Origin: Ancylobacter novellus
Lineage (GTDB): Bacteria > Pseudomonadota > Alphaproteobacteria > Rhizobiales > Methylopilaceae
NCBI GenBank assembly: GCA_003241695.1
Contig: QFPN01000011.1
Coordinates: 58,751-122,750, forward strand
Direction of reading: 5' to 3'
DNA length: 64,000 nucleotides
Shown: positions 18,328-25,699 of the stretch, one piece after another
How the letters are laid out: the number at the start of each line of letters is the position of its first letter
How positions within the stretch are numbered: position 1 is the stretch's first letter
Program-made: the position numbers and the translations under genes
Notes under the pieces: model-generated
What the model saw: only the letters and a program-made list of their open reading frames with translations
What the model was told of the DNA's origin: nothing
Database searches by the model: none

Positions 18328-19239
18328 TCACGCCGCGGCGATCGCTCGGGCGATCCTTTCGCGCATCGCTTCGTCGGGCATGGGTCCCGCCGCCGCGGCG
18401 AGGTTCTCGCGCACGTGGGGGACGCTGGTCGTCGCCGGGATGGCGCAGGTGACGGCCGGATGCGAGATGCAGAACTTGAGGATCAGCTGCGCCCAGCTCT
18501 CCGCGCCGAGGTCCTTTGCGACGCCGGGCAAAGGTTTTCCGTCGAGCGCCTGCGTCAGGTCTCCCTGCCGGAACGGCCGGTTCACGATCACCGCGACGCC
18601 GCGCTCCTGAGCGATCGGCAGCAGGCGGCGTTCCGCCTCCCTGTCGACCGGATTGTAGGTGAGCTGGACGAAATCGAGCGTCCTACTCTGAAGCAGCTTC
18701 TCGAGATCGGCGTGGCGACGCCCCTCGGAAGTCGTGACGCCGACGTACCGGACCTCTCCGTCGCGCTTCATGCGGTCGAGCGTCTCGAGATGGGCGTCGA
18801 TGGCGAGCAGATTGTGGATCTGGAGCAGATCGAAGCGCTGAACGCCCCAAAGACCGCGCGTCGCCTCGATCTGGACGGGGCCGTCCCGGCCCGACGAGGT
18901 CCAGACCTTTTCGGCGGAAAACAGCGCCTCGGGCCTGCCGAGCTTCTCGAGGCCGTAACCGACGACTCCTTGCGACGAGCCGTACATCGGCGAGGAGTCG
19001 ATCATCCGCCCGCCGCCGTCGAAGAAGGCGCGCATCACCTCGGCGCATTCGTCCCGCAGCGCCTGATCCCGCCCGACGTTGAACGTGATCCACGTGCCGA
19101 GCCCGATCGCCGGCGTCCGCTCTCCGCTCGACGGGATCGTCTTTTCGAGCGACGCGGAGGCGCGGGCGGGCAACGCGAGAGCCGTCGCGGCGACTGCGAC
19201 GCCGCCGGCGAGAACGGAGCGGCGATCAATCTCGGTCAC
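18328..19239 (-). CDS. exported aldo/keto reductase
   Basis: This protein has 303 residues from a GTG start at 19239, preceded by a strong GGAGGAGG site. The N-terminus TEIDRRSVLAGGVAVAATALALPARA is a twin-arginine signal, so the enzyme is probably folded with NADP(H)-type or other cofactor before export. The barrel carries GLGTWITF, DSSPMYGSSQGVVG (Asp and Tyr of the catalytic set), FDLLQIHNL and CAIPATTSVPHV. The substrate is unknown. It begins a unit with the DUF6064-like gene. Confidence 0.85.
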   Translation of the reverse strand: MTEIDRRSVLAGGVAVAATALALPARASASLEKTIPSSGERTPAIGLGTWITFNVGRDQALRDECAEVMRAFFDGGGRMIDSSPMYGSSQGVVGYGLEKLGRPEALFSAEKVWTSSGRDGPVQIEATRGLWGVQRFDLLQIHNLLAIDAHLETLDRMKRDGEVRYVGVTTSEGRRHADLEKLLQSRTLDFVQLTYNPVDREAERRLLPIAQERGVAVIVNRPFRQGDLTQALDGKPLPGVAKDLGAESWAQLILKFCISHPAVTCAIPATTSVPHVRENLAAAAGPMPDEAMRERIARAIAAA

Positions 19240-19393
19240 GGGCCTCCTCCATGCCTCGCGGGTCCGGTTCGTGTCGAAAGCCGCCGACGCAGGTCCGCGC
19301 CGACGGTTTCGACACCTAGGATGACGTGAGGTCGCGACCACCCCGGGCGACGTGGGCCGGAGACGCCGCGCCGTCTCGGACTGCGTCTCGTCA

Positions 19394-19744
19394 TCAATTC
19401 GCCGAGGTCTTCGAGCCGCTCTTGCCGGTCTCGTTTTTCGCTTCCTTATCGGCGGCGTCCGCATGGGCCAGCATGCCGTCCTTGCCGACCACGACCTTGT
19501 CGCCCGCCGTGGCCGAGAGGCCGTAGCTGTTGCCGCTGTTGATCCGCAGCTCGCAGCCTTCCGGACACTCGATCTTGGCCGACTTGCCGGCGTCGATCTT
19601 GGTCTTCGGCTCCTTCTCGCCGAGATCCGCGGTGATCTCCCAAGCCTTGTCGCTCTGGTTGGTCACCGTCACCGCGAGCGCGGGACCGGCGGCGAAGGCG
19701 GCGGCTCCGAGCGCGACCGCAAGCGTTTTCGCGAAGATCTTCAT
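19394..19744 (-). CDS. small exported protein, unknown
   Basis: This 116-residue protein has a clean signal peptide ending GPALAV (about residue 24). The rest is a short hydrophilic domain with two cysteines (IECPEGCELRINSG) that could form a disulfide, and a charged Ala/Lys-rich tail (HADAADKEAKNETGKSGSK). I do not recognise a family. It stands alone with a long upstream region. Codon use and GC content match its neighbours, so it is likely a real gene. Confidence 0.65.
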   Translation of the reverse strand: MKIFAKTLAVALGAAAFAAGPALAVTVTNQSDKAWEITADLGEKEPKTKIDAGKSAKIECPEGCELRINSGNSYGLSATAGDKVVVGKDGMLAHADAADKEAKNETGKSGSKTSAN

Positions 19745-20163
19745 AATCGTATCGTCCCTCTCTTCCGAATCATTTTCTTGGACGCAAGATCTTCAGCGTC
19801 GCCGGATCGACGATCCGGCTTCCGATGATTTGCGACGTCTGCGTTCGACGCTCAAGGAACGTGGCGCTCATCACGCGATGTCCAAGACTTCAACAGAAAT
19901 GTCATAACGATCACGATATATCTGACAGGGACGTGAGAGAGTCATAAAATAAAAATAAGCGACTTCAAGCCGGAGGCGCCGTTCGGTAAACCGTACACGC
20001 GAAAATTCATAGGAAACCGAGCCGCCAATAAGATGATTTGCCTTTATCATTCCTAGGAATAAAGGCATTTCAATTTTGATCGGAACGGGTTTGCGGGCCG
20101 ATTGGCCTTCCCCGCCAAAGCCGTTTATCCGAAGCGGACCCGCGCTTTCCGGAAGCGTCCGCC
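19745..20163. other. 419-base gene-free stretch, AT-rich core
   Basis: There is no convincing gene here. The segment 19900-20075 is clearly AT-richer than its surroundings. On the minus strand TTGAAG (19968-19963), 16 bases, then TATGAC (19946-19941) could be a promoter for the small exported protein. On the plus strand a stable hairpin with a T-rich tail lies at 20039-20077. Confidence 0.4.
20039..20077 (+). terminator. terminator-like hairpin without an upstream gene
   Basis: TGCCTTTAT (20039-20047) pairs with ATAAAGGCA (20059-20067) around an 11-base loop that contains most of the palindrome ATTCCTAGGAAT. It is followed by TTTCAATTTT. No plus-strand gene precedes it, so it either ends a small RNA or is an operator-type palindrome. 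Confidence 0.4.
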
Positions 20164-20958
20164 ATGCCTCGTTTCGCCGCCAATCTCTCGTTCCTGTTCA
20201 CGGAACGCCCATTCCTCGACCGCTTCGCCGCCGCGCGCGACGCCGGCTTCGATGGGGTCGAGATGATGTTTCCCTATGCGCACGAGCCGCAGGAGCTCGC
20301 CGACCGGCGCGCCGCCTGCGGGCTCGACGTCGCGCTGTTCAACCTTCCGGCGGGCGACTGGGAGGCGGGCGAGCGCGGCCTCGCCGCCCTGCCCGGCCGC
20401 GTCGCGGAGTTTCGAGCCTCCGTGGATCGCGCGCTCGTCTACGCCGAGGCGCTCGGCGTTCGGCGCCTGCACGCGCTCGCCGGGCTCGCGCCCGCCGACG
20501 ACGCCCGTGCGGCCGCCGCCTATCGCGACGCCCTCGCCTTCGCCTGCGACCGCGCGGGACCGCTCGGCGTCGACGTCCTGATCGAGCCGATCAACGGCCG
20601 CGACATGCCGGGCTATTTCCTGAACGGCTTCGAACGGGCCGCGGAGCTGATCGACGCGCTCGCCGTCCCGAACCTGAAGCTGCAGTTCGACGTCTACCAT
20701 CGCCAGATCCTGCGCGGCGACGTGATCCGCGGGCTCGAGGAGCTTCTCCCCGTGATCGGCCATGTGCAGGTCGCGAGCGTTCCCGGCCGCAACGAGCCGG
20801 GGACCGGAGAACTCGACGACTTCGCCGTGTTCCACGCCCTCGACCGGCTGAGCTACCAGGGCTATGTCGGCTGCGAGTATCGGCCGCTCGCCCGCGCCGA
20901 GGACGGGCTCGGATGGTTGAGGCGCGCGCGAGCCGCCACATCCGCGTCCCGGCCCTGA
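20164..20958 (+). CDS. hyi: hydroxypyruvate isomerase
   Basis: This 264-residue TIM barrel of the xylose-isomerase-like family interconverts hydroxypyruvate and tartronate semialdehyde. Diagnostic segments are FAANLSFLFTERPFLDRFAAARDAGFDGVE, the metal-binding glutamate in VLIEPINGRDMPGYFL, LQFDVYHRQILRGD, GHVQVASVPGRNEPGTGELD and VGCEYRPL. It links to glyoxylate or hydroxypyruvate metabolism, which fits a serine-cycle methylotroph. The stop codon lies in the loop of a hairpin that begins a palindromic repeat. Confidence 0.9.
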   Translation: MPRFAANLSFLFTERPFLDRFAAARDAGFDGVEMMFPYAHEPQELADRRAACGLDVALFNLPAGDWEAGERGLAALPGRVAEFRASVDRALVYAEALGVRRLHALAGLAPADDARAAAAYRDALAFACDRAGPLGVDVLIEPINGRDMPGYFLNGFERAAELIDALAVPNLKLQFDVYHRQILRGDVIRGLEELLPVIGHVQVASVPGRNEPGTGELDDFAVFHALDRLSYQGYVGCEYRPLARAEDGLGWLRRARAATSASRP

Positions 20959-21058
20959 GCCGGGACCTATGAACGCCGCGCGTCCCGCATGAGGCCCGAG
21001 CTTCGAAGATCCATCTTGCCCTGTCGGCGGTCATGGGTCCCGGCTCAAGGCCAGGACA
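20946..21058. repeat. long palindromic intergenic element
   Basis: A 21-base arm at 20952-20972 and its near-perfect reverse complement at 21031-21051 (19 of 21 bases) flank about 58 bases. The left arm also contains its own hairpin, GTCCCGGC/GCCGGGAC (20946-20953 and 20959-20966), with the hyi stop in its loop. Such structures are typical of small non-coding repeats and could act as a terminator for hyi. Confidence 0.6.
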
Positions 21059-21185
21059 AGAGCGGGAGAGTCAGCCGCTCCTGACTGAAGACGACCCCGG
21101 TTCCTGCGCCGCCTGGCGGGCATGACGGCCAACTACCCGACTCGCGATACAAGCTTCTTTTCCATCCCCTCTCCGTGGAGCCTTC

Positions 21186-22277
21186 ATGCGCTGGTCGCCC
21201 CAGCAGGACGACGCCCTCAAGGCCGTGGCCGACTGGCTGGCGCGGCCGCGCCAGCAGGTGTTCCGCCTGTTCGGCTACGCCGGCACCGGCAAGACCACCC
21301 TCGCCCGCCATCTCGCCGAGGACATCGACGGCGACGTCGCCTTCGGCGCCTATACGGGCAAGGCCGCGCTCGTGATGCGCTCCAAGGGCTGCCGCGAAGC
21401 CTCGACCATCCACGCCATGATCTATCGGCCGCGCGGAGGCGACGAGGAGGGTCCCTCTTTCGCCATCAACCGTCAGGGCTCGGCCGCGGAAGCCGATCTC
21501 ATCGTGATCGACGAATGCTCGATGGTCGACGAGGAGCTCGGCCGCGATCTGCTCTCCTTCGGCAAGAAGGTGCTGGTGCTCGGCGACCCCGCGCAGCTTC
21601 CGCCGGTCAAGGGCGGAGGCTTCTTCACCGAGGCCGAACCCGACGCGATGCTGACCGAGGTCCATCGCCAAGCCGCCGACGATCCGATCATCCGCATGTC
21701 GCTCGACGTCCGGGAAGGCCGCGACCTCGCTTTTGGCGACTACGGCGAGAGCCGCGTGGTCTCGCGCCGCGCCATCGCGACCGAGGACGTGACCCGCGCC
21801 GATCAGGTTCTGGTCGGCGTCAACCGCACCCGCCGCCTCTACAACGGCCGGCTGCGCGAACTGAAGGGGCTGCTCGACCCGATGCCGGCCGTCGGCGACA
21901 AGCTTGTTTGTCTGAGAAACGACAAGACCAAGGGCCTGTTCAACGGCGGCACATGGATCGTGCAGCGCCTGAAAAGCGCGGACGCGACGCGCGTGAAGCT
22001 CGACGTCGTCCCCGATGAGGAAGGCGCGCGCCGTTCGGTGTCGGTCTCGGTGCTGAAGGCCTTCTTCGAGGGCGACGTCGAGGCGATACCTTTCGCGCAG
22101 AGGCGGAAATCGGACGAGTTCGACTACGGCTACGCGCTCACCGTCCACAAGGCTCAAGGCTCGCAGTGGGACGACGTCGTGCTGTTCGACGAGAGCTACG
22201 CCTTCCGCGAACATCGCGACCGCTGGCTCTACACCGGCCTCACCCGCGCGGCGAAAAGGATCACGGTGATCCGCTGA
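21186..22277 (+). CDS. RecD-like ATP-dependent DNA helicase
   Basis: This 363-residue SF1 helicase has Walker A GYAGTGKTT at 30-38, motif II VIDECSMVDEE, motif III VLVLGDPAQLPPVKGGGFF, and the C-terminal motifs YGYALTVHKAQGSQWDDV and WLYTGLTRAAKRI. It lacks the N-terminal domains of RecD and RecD2, so it is a compact single-strand helicase of the kind common in alphaproteobacteria and phages. No recB or recC genes are near. It stands alone. Confidence 0.9.
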   Translation: MRWSPQQDDALKAVADWLARPRQQVFRLFGYAGTGKTTLARHLAEDIDGDVAFGAYTGKAALVMRSKGCREASTIHAMIYRPRGGDEEGPSFAINRQGSAAEADLIVIDECSMVDEELGRDLLSFGKKVLVLGDPAQLPPVKGGGFFTEAEPDAMLTEVHRQAADDPIIRMSLDVREGRDLAFGDYGESRVVSRRAIATEDVTRADQVLVGVNRTRRLYNGRLRELKGLLDPMPAVGDKLVCLRNDKTKGLFNGGTWIVQRLKSADATRVKLDVVPDEEGARRSVSVSVLKAFFEGDVEAIPFAQRRKSDEFDYGYALTVHKAQGSQWDDVVLFDESYAFREHRDRWLYTGLTRAAKRITVIR

Positions 22278-22414
22278 AAGGCCCTGCCGATCGGACGATT
22301 GCGGTCGGCGCAGCCTGGCATATATTTCCTCCTGCCCACGCGACGCGCGTCGGCGCAGGGACGCGCCGGCCTGGCAGCCAGAACAAGAGCGCGCCGTCAC
22401 ACGGGAGAACGCAA

Positions 22415-23290
22415 ATGGCTTCTCGTCTTCGCGCTCCGGCGACGGCGATCGCTCTCGCCGCCGCTTTCTGCCTTTCGGCGGCGCCGGCTTTCGCGCAGCA
22501 GGCGCCCCAGTCCGAGCAGGGGCTGAACACCGACAAGACGTTCGAGAGCTTCAGGGTCGACGCCTTCGGCGACAAGCCGATCGCGGCGGACGCCGGTTTC
22601 ATCCGCATGAACGCGCCCTATCGAGCGGAGGACGCCGCGGTCGTGCCGATCGACGTCGACGTGGTTCTGCCGGACGGCGATCCGCGCACGATCTCGAAGG
22701 TCACGCTGGTCGTCGACGAAAATCCGGCGCCGGTCGCCGCGACCTTCACGATCGGCCAGAACCGCAAGGAGTTCGGCGTGTCGACGCGGCTGCGCGTCAA
22801 CGCCTATTCGACGGTGCGCGCCGTGGTCGAGACCAGCGACGGCAAGCTCGCCATGAACGGCCGCTTTGTGAAGGCGTCCGGCGGCTGCTCCGCGCCTGCG
22901 CTGAAGGATCAGGACGAGTCGGTTGCTCGGCTTGGGCAGACGCGGTTCCGCTCTATCGCCGATCGCAACGCCCCCGAGGAGCAGACGACGCATTTCGACC
23001 GGGCGCAGCTCATGATCCGGCATCCGAACTATTCGGGCCTGCAGATGAACGTGGTCGACCGCACCTACATCCCGGCCTGGTTCGTGAACCATGTCACCGT
23101 GCGCCAGGGCGACGAGACCGTGTTCTCGATGGACGGCGGGATCTCGCTCAGCGAAGACCCGATGATCCAGTTCACCTATCGCGACCAGCCGGGGGTGAAG
23201 CTGGAGATGACCGGAACGGACACCGAAGGCCGGCAGTTCTCCGCCGAACAGCAGCGGGACGCGGCCAAGGCCAACGCCAACGCTCTCTAA
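22415..23290 (+). CDS. quinoprotein-associated SoxYZ-like carrier
   Basis: This protein has 291 residues from the ATG at 22415, with GGGAG upstream. A signal peptide ends at SAAPAFAQ (28). A SoxY-like domain (about 40-160) ends in a GGC motif with Cys158, the position of the sulfur-carrying cysteine of SoxY. A SoxZ-like domain follows (about 175-280, FDRAQLMIRHP and IPAWFVNHVTVRQGDE). The protein is a fused SoxY-SoxZ of the type that co-occurs with PQQ dehydrogenases. What it carries is unknown. Its likely partner, a SoxH-like hydrolase, is at 43-44 kb. Confidence 0.88.
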   Translation: MASRLRAPATAIALAAAFCLSAAPAFAQQAPQSEQGLNTDKTFESFRVDAFGDKPIAADAGFIRMNAPYRAEDAAVVPIDVDVVLPDGDPRTISKVTLVVDENPAPVAATFTIGQNRKEFGVSTRLRVNAYSTVRAVVETSDGKLAMNGRFVKASGGCSAPALKDQDESVARLGQTRFRSIADRNAPEEQTTHFDRAQLMIRHPNYSGLQMNVVDRTYIPAWFVNHVTVRQGDETVFSMDGGISLSEDPMIQFTYRDQPGVKLEMTGTDTEGRQFSAEQQRDAAKANANAL

Positions 23291-23397
23291 GTGGAAATCA
23301 TACCGCTTCGGCGGGCGTGACGGCGGTGGTTCGGGCGCGAGATTTCGCCTGCGGGTACCCAGCTCTCGAAGGCGGACGCCCGCCGGTCCTTCTCGTA

Positions 23398-23488
23398 ATG
23401 CCCGCGCCTTCTCGGGCATCCCCGCCTTCATCGTAGGGCGCGCGGGAGCCCAAGTCGTGGATACCCCGCCTGCGGCCGGGCATGTCGG
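23398..23488. repeat. dispersed intergenic repeat, copy 1
   Basis: This copy runs from ATGCCCGCGCCTTCTCGGGC to GGCCGGGCATGTCGG. It shares its ends and the internal AGTCGTGGATACCCC with the copies at 23564 and 54999. The ends can pair with each other. Confidence 0.6.
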
Positions 23489-23563
23489 CTGAGATTCAGG
23501 CGTGAAGTCTCGCTCGTGGAGAACGCTGCGATCGACGATCGGAACGCGCGGTCAATACCCCTT

Positions 23564-23662
23564 CATGCCCGAGCTTGTCTCGGGCATCCACGACTTCATC
23601 ACGGAGCGCCGCGCCTACCCGAGCCTTGGATACCGCGCGAGGACGCGGGCATGACGGCGGTG
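23564..23662. repeat. dispersed intergenic repeat, copy 2
   Basis: This copy starts CATGCCCGAGCTTGTCTCGG (internal hairpin GCCCGAG/CTCGGGC). It contains CCACGACTTCATCACGGAGC and ends GCGGGCATGACGGCGGTGGG. It is the same family as copies 1 and 3. Confidence 0.65.
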
Positions 23663-23797
23663 GGTCATGCGCAAGGGCATGATGGGGGAGTCCGGGGCGC
23701 GGTGGGAGATCAGCTCAGGAGCCCGGAACCAGGCAAAGCGTAACGCGGGATCAGAACCAGCGTCGCTACAGTCGGCGGCGGGCCGATCGGCCCGCGG

Positions 23798-24145
23798 TCA
23801 CGGGAAGCACTTCACTTCGGCTTCGGCCTGGGCGCGGCGCATGTTCGACACCTTGTCGCGCAGATCGCCGCTCGAGCGGAAAAGCTCCGAGGACTGGCCC
23901 GCGACCTTGTTCATGCGGAGCACCGTCTCGGCTTCCTCGTACTCCTGATACGGCAGGATGCTCGCGATTGTGTCGATCGAGCAGGAGCAGCGCTCGAGCG
24001 ATTCCCGCGTCTGCCCGTTGGCCGCCATGCAGCCGAAGATGTAGTCGGCCTTCTCGACGGTCGGATAGTCGTCCGAAGGCCCGGCGGCCGCCCCGGCGGG
24101 AACGAGCGCGACGAGCGCCGCAGCAGCCAGGATCAGCCGGCTCAC
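23798..24145 (-). CDS. exported cysteine-containing protein, unknown
   Basis: This 115-residue protein has a signal peptide ending PAGAAAG (about 22). The mature part has four cysteines (FGCMAANGQ, LERCSCSIDTIAS, VKCFP), of which CSC is adjacent to a helix rich in Glu. I do not recognise a domain. Its start overlaps the stop of the next upstream gene by four bases, so both are made together. Position between the SoxYZ-like carrier and the two-component system suggests a link to quinoprotein function, which is inference. Confidence 0.75.
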   Translation of the reverse strand: MSRLILAAAALVALVPAGAAAGPSDDYPTVEKADYIFGCMAANGQTRESLERCSCSIDTIASILPYQEYEEAETVLRMNKVAGQSSELFRSSGDLRDKVSNMRRAQAEAEVKCFP

Positions 24146-24849
24146 TTCGCGGCTCCGCCGGCCGGCTCCGCCGAAACCTTCGAGACGTCGGCGTTCACGA
24201 CCAGCTCCTCCGAGACGAGCTCCCCGCCGTCGGCTTTCGGCGTCACCGCCTTGAGCGCGTAGAGGCCGCCCGGCACGGCGTCCGAGAAAGTGAGTTCGTA
24301 GGAGCGTCCGGCGTATTCACGGAGCTTGCCCTTGTTCTGCTCGTCGTTCTCGAACGGCTTGAAGCTGACCTTCCAGGCGTCGACCGTCTTGCCGCCGAAC
24401 TCGATCTTGGTCGGCTCCGCCGGTTGCTGCGCCGACAGGGCCTCCCGCAGGCGGTTGCGGAAATAGAAGGGACTGCCGCCGAGCGCCTTCTGCATGTCCT
24501 TCACGTCCTGCTCCATCACGGCGACGATCACCGGATTGCCGGTCTTCGACATGTTGGGGAGCGTCGCGGCGCGCGCGCCGGTGAAGAGGTCGACCTGTAG
24601 CGAGTCCTCGGCGCCCTTGGGCCCCACCTTGACGTTGATCTCGTCCTCGAAGGACGGCGCGCCCTTCGGATCCTCGTTCTTGCGGATGAAGCGGTAGGAG
24701 ACGGTGCTGCCGTTCTCGATCTTGGCGAAATGCGGCGCATAGAAGACGAGGTCGACGGCGGCGGGCGCGGCGACCGTCGCCGAAGTCGCGGCCATCAGGG
24801 CGATTGCGGCGAACGGCGCGGCGCCGAAGAGCCGGAACGAAACGGACAT
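24142..24849 (-). CDS. periplasmic protein, unknown
   Basis: This protein has 235 residues from the ATG at 24849. A signal peptide ends near SATVAAPAA (about 28). The mature domain is beta-rich and starts VDLVFYAPHFAKIENGSTVSYRFIRKNEDP; it contains no cysteine. I recognise it only as a hypothetical type found beside methanol oxidation genes. It is coupled to the following cysteine-containing protein by an ATGA overlap. The 166 bases upstream separate it from the response regulator on the same strand. Confidence 0.75.
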   Translation of the reverse strand: MSVSFRLFGAAPFAAIALMAATSATVAAPAAVDLVFYAPHFAKIENGSTVSYRFIRKNEDPKGAPSFEDEINVKVGPKGAEDSLQVDLFTGARAATLPNMSKTGNPVIVAVMEQDVKDMQKALGGSPFYFRNRLREALSAQQPAEPTKIEFGGKTVDAWKVSFKPFENDEQNKGKLREYAGRSYELTFSDAVPGGLYALKAVTPKADGGELVSEELVVNADVSKVSAEPAGGAAK

Positions 24850-25015
24850 GGGAAGCTTTCCTCGATCGCACGAGCCCTTCAGTCGCGCTCCGCGCGCCCG
24901 CAGGCCCTTGTTCTGCCCTGCATTATGCAATGTCTAATAAGGCCAAGCCAAGGCTTTCGCCGCGCGGCTTTCGTCGCGCCTCGATCGGTTCGGCGTGCGT
25001 GGACGTCCTCGACTT

Positions 25016-25699
25016 TCAGGCCGACTGATACATGAAGCCGCGCCCGCGCACGGTCACGATGAGGCGGGCGCCGTCCGGCGTCGCCTCGCCGAGCTTGTGG
25101 CGAAGATAGCCGATGTAGACGTCGACGACGTTGAGCGACGCGCCGCCGTGGCCGGCCCAAAGCGCCGCGAAAATGTCCGGGCGGCTCAGCGGCTCGCCGG
25201 CGTGCCGCATCAACAGGGCGAGCAAGTCGACTTCGCGCTCGGTCAGCCGCGTGGAGCCCGCCTCGGTGGTCACGATCCGCGTCTCGAGGTCAAGGTCGAG
25301 CGGGGGCACCACGAGGTGGCGCTGGTCTTCGCCGCTGTTTTCGCGCTTGAGCTCCTGCACGCGCACGCGGGCGAGCAGCTCCTCGAAATCGAAGGGCTTC
25401 ACCAGATAGTCGTCCGCCCCGGCCATCAGGCCTTCGGTGCGTTCGGAGACGGAGGACTTCGCCGACAGCATGATGATCGGCGCGGTCTGGCCTGCGGCCC
25501 GGAGCGCCTTGCAGACCTCGATGCCGGAGCGTCCCGGCAGCATCACGTCGAGGATGATCGCGCAGAGAGGTTTTCCGGTCGCCGCGGCGAGCGCCTGCTC
25601 GCCGTCGCCCACGAGTTCGACCTCGTAGTCCTCGGCGGAAAAGCCGCGGCGCAGCACGGAGCCGATATCGGCGTCGTCTTCAACGATAAGGATAGTCAT
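25016..25699 (-). CDS. OmpR-type response regulator
   Basis: This 227-residue regulator has a receiver domain with acidic pocket VEDDADIG, phosphoacceptor Asp in IILDVMLPG and Lys in DDYLVKPFDF. A winged-helix DNA-binding domain follows, ending VVDVYIGYLRHKLGE and RLIVTVRGRGFMY. Its ATG overlaps the sensor kinase stop (ATGA). In Methylobacterium an OmpR-type pair, MxbDM, controls methanol dehydrogenase genes; the location in the methylotrophy island makes a similar role plausible, but orthology is not shown. Confidence 0.93.
   Translation of the reverse strand: MTILIVEDDADIGSVLRRGFSAEDYEVELVGDGEQALAAATGKPLCAIILDVMLPGRSGIEVCKALRAAGQTAPIIMLSAKSSVSERTEGLMAGADDYLVKPFDFEELLARVRVQELKRENSGEDQRHLVVPPLDLDLETRIVTTEAGSTRLTEREVDLLALLMRHAGEPLSRPDIFAALWAGHGGASLNVVDVYIGYLRHKLGEATPDGARLIVTVRGRGFMYQSA

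Larger units (their letters stand above)
23291..23797. other. 507-base gene-free stretch of repeats
   Basis: There is no convincing gene here. The stretch is built from fragments of one intergenic repeat family, with recurring parts such as ATGCCCG, GGGCATCCACGACTTC, GTCGTGGATACCC and GGGCATGACGGCGGTGG. It includes a partial unit at 23311-23355 and two longer units listed separately. Confidence 0.55.

Noticed and set aside
21186..22277. Mobile element or phage origin of the RecD-like helicase
   Set aside because: Base composition and codon use match neighbours and there is no integrase, transposase or phage gene nearby.
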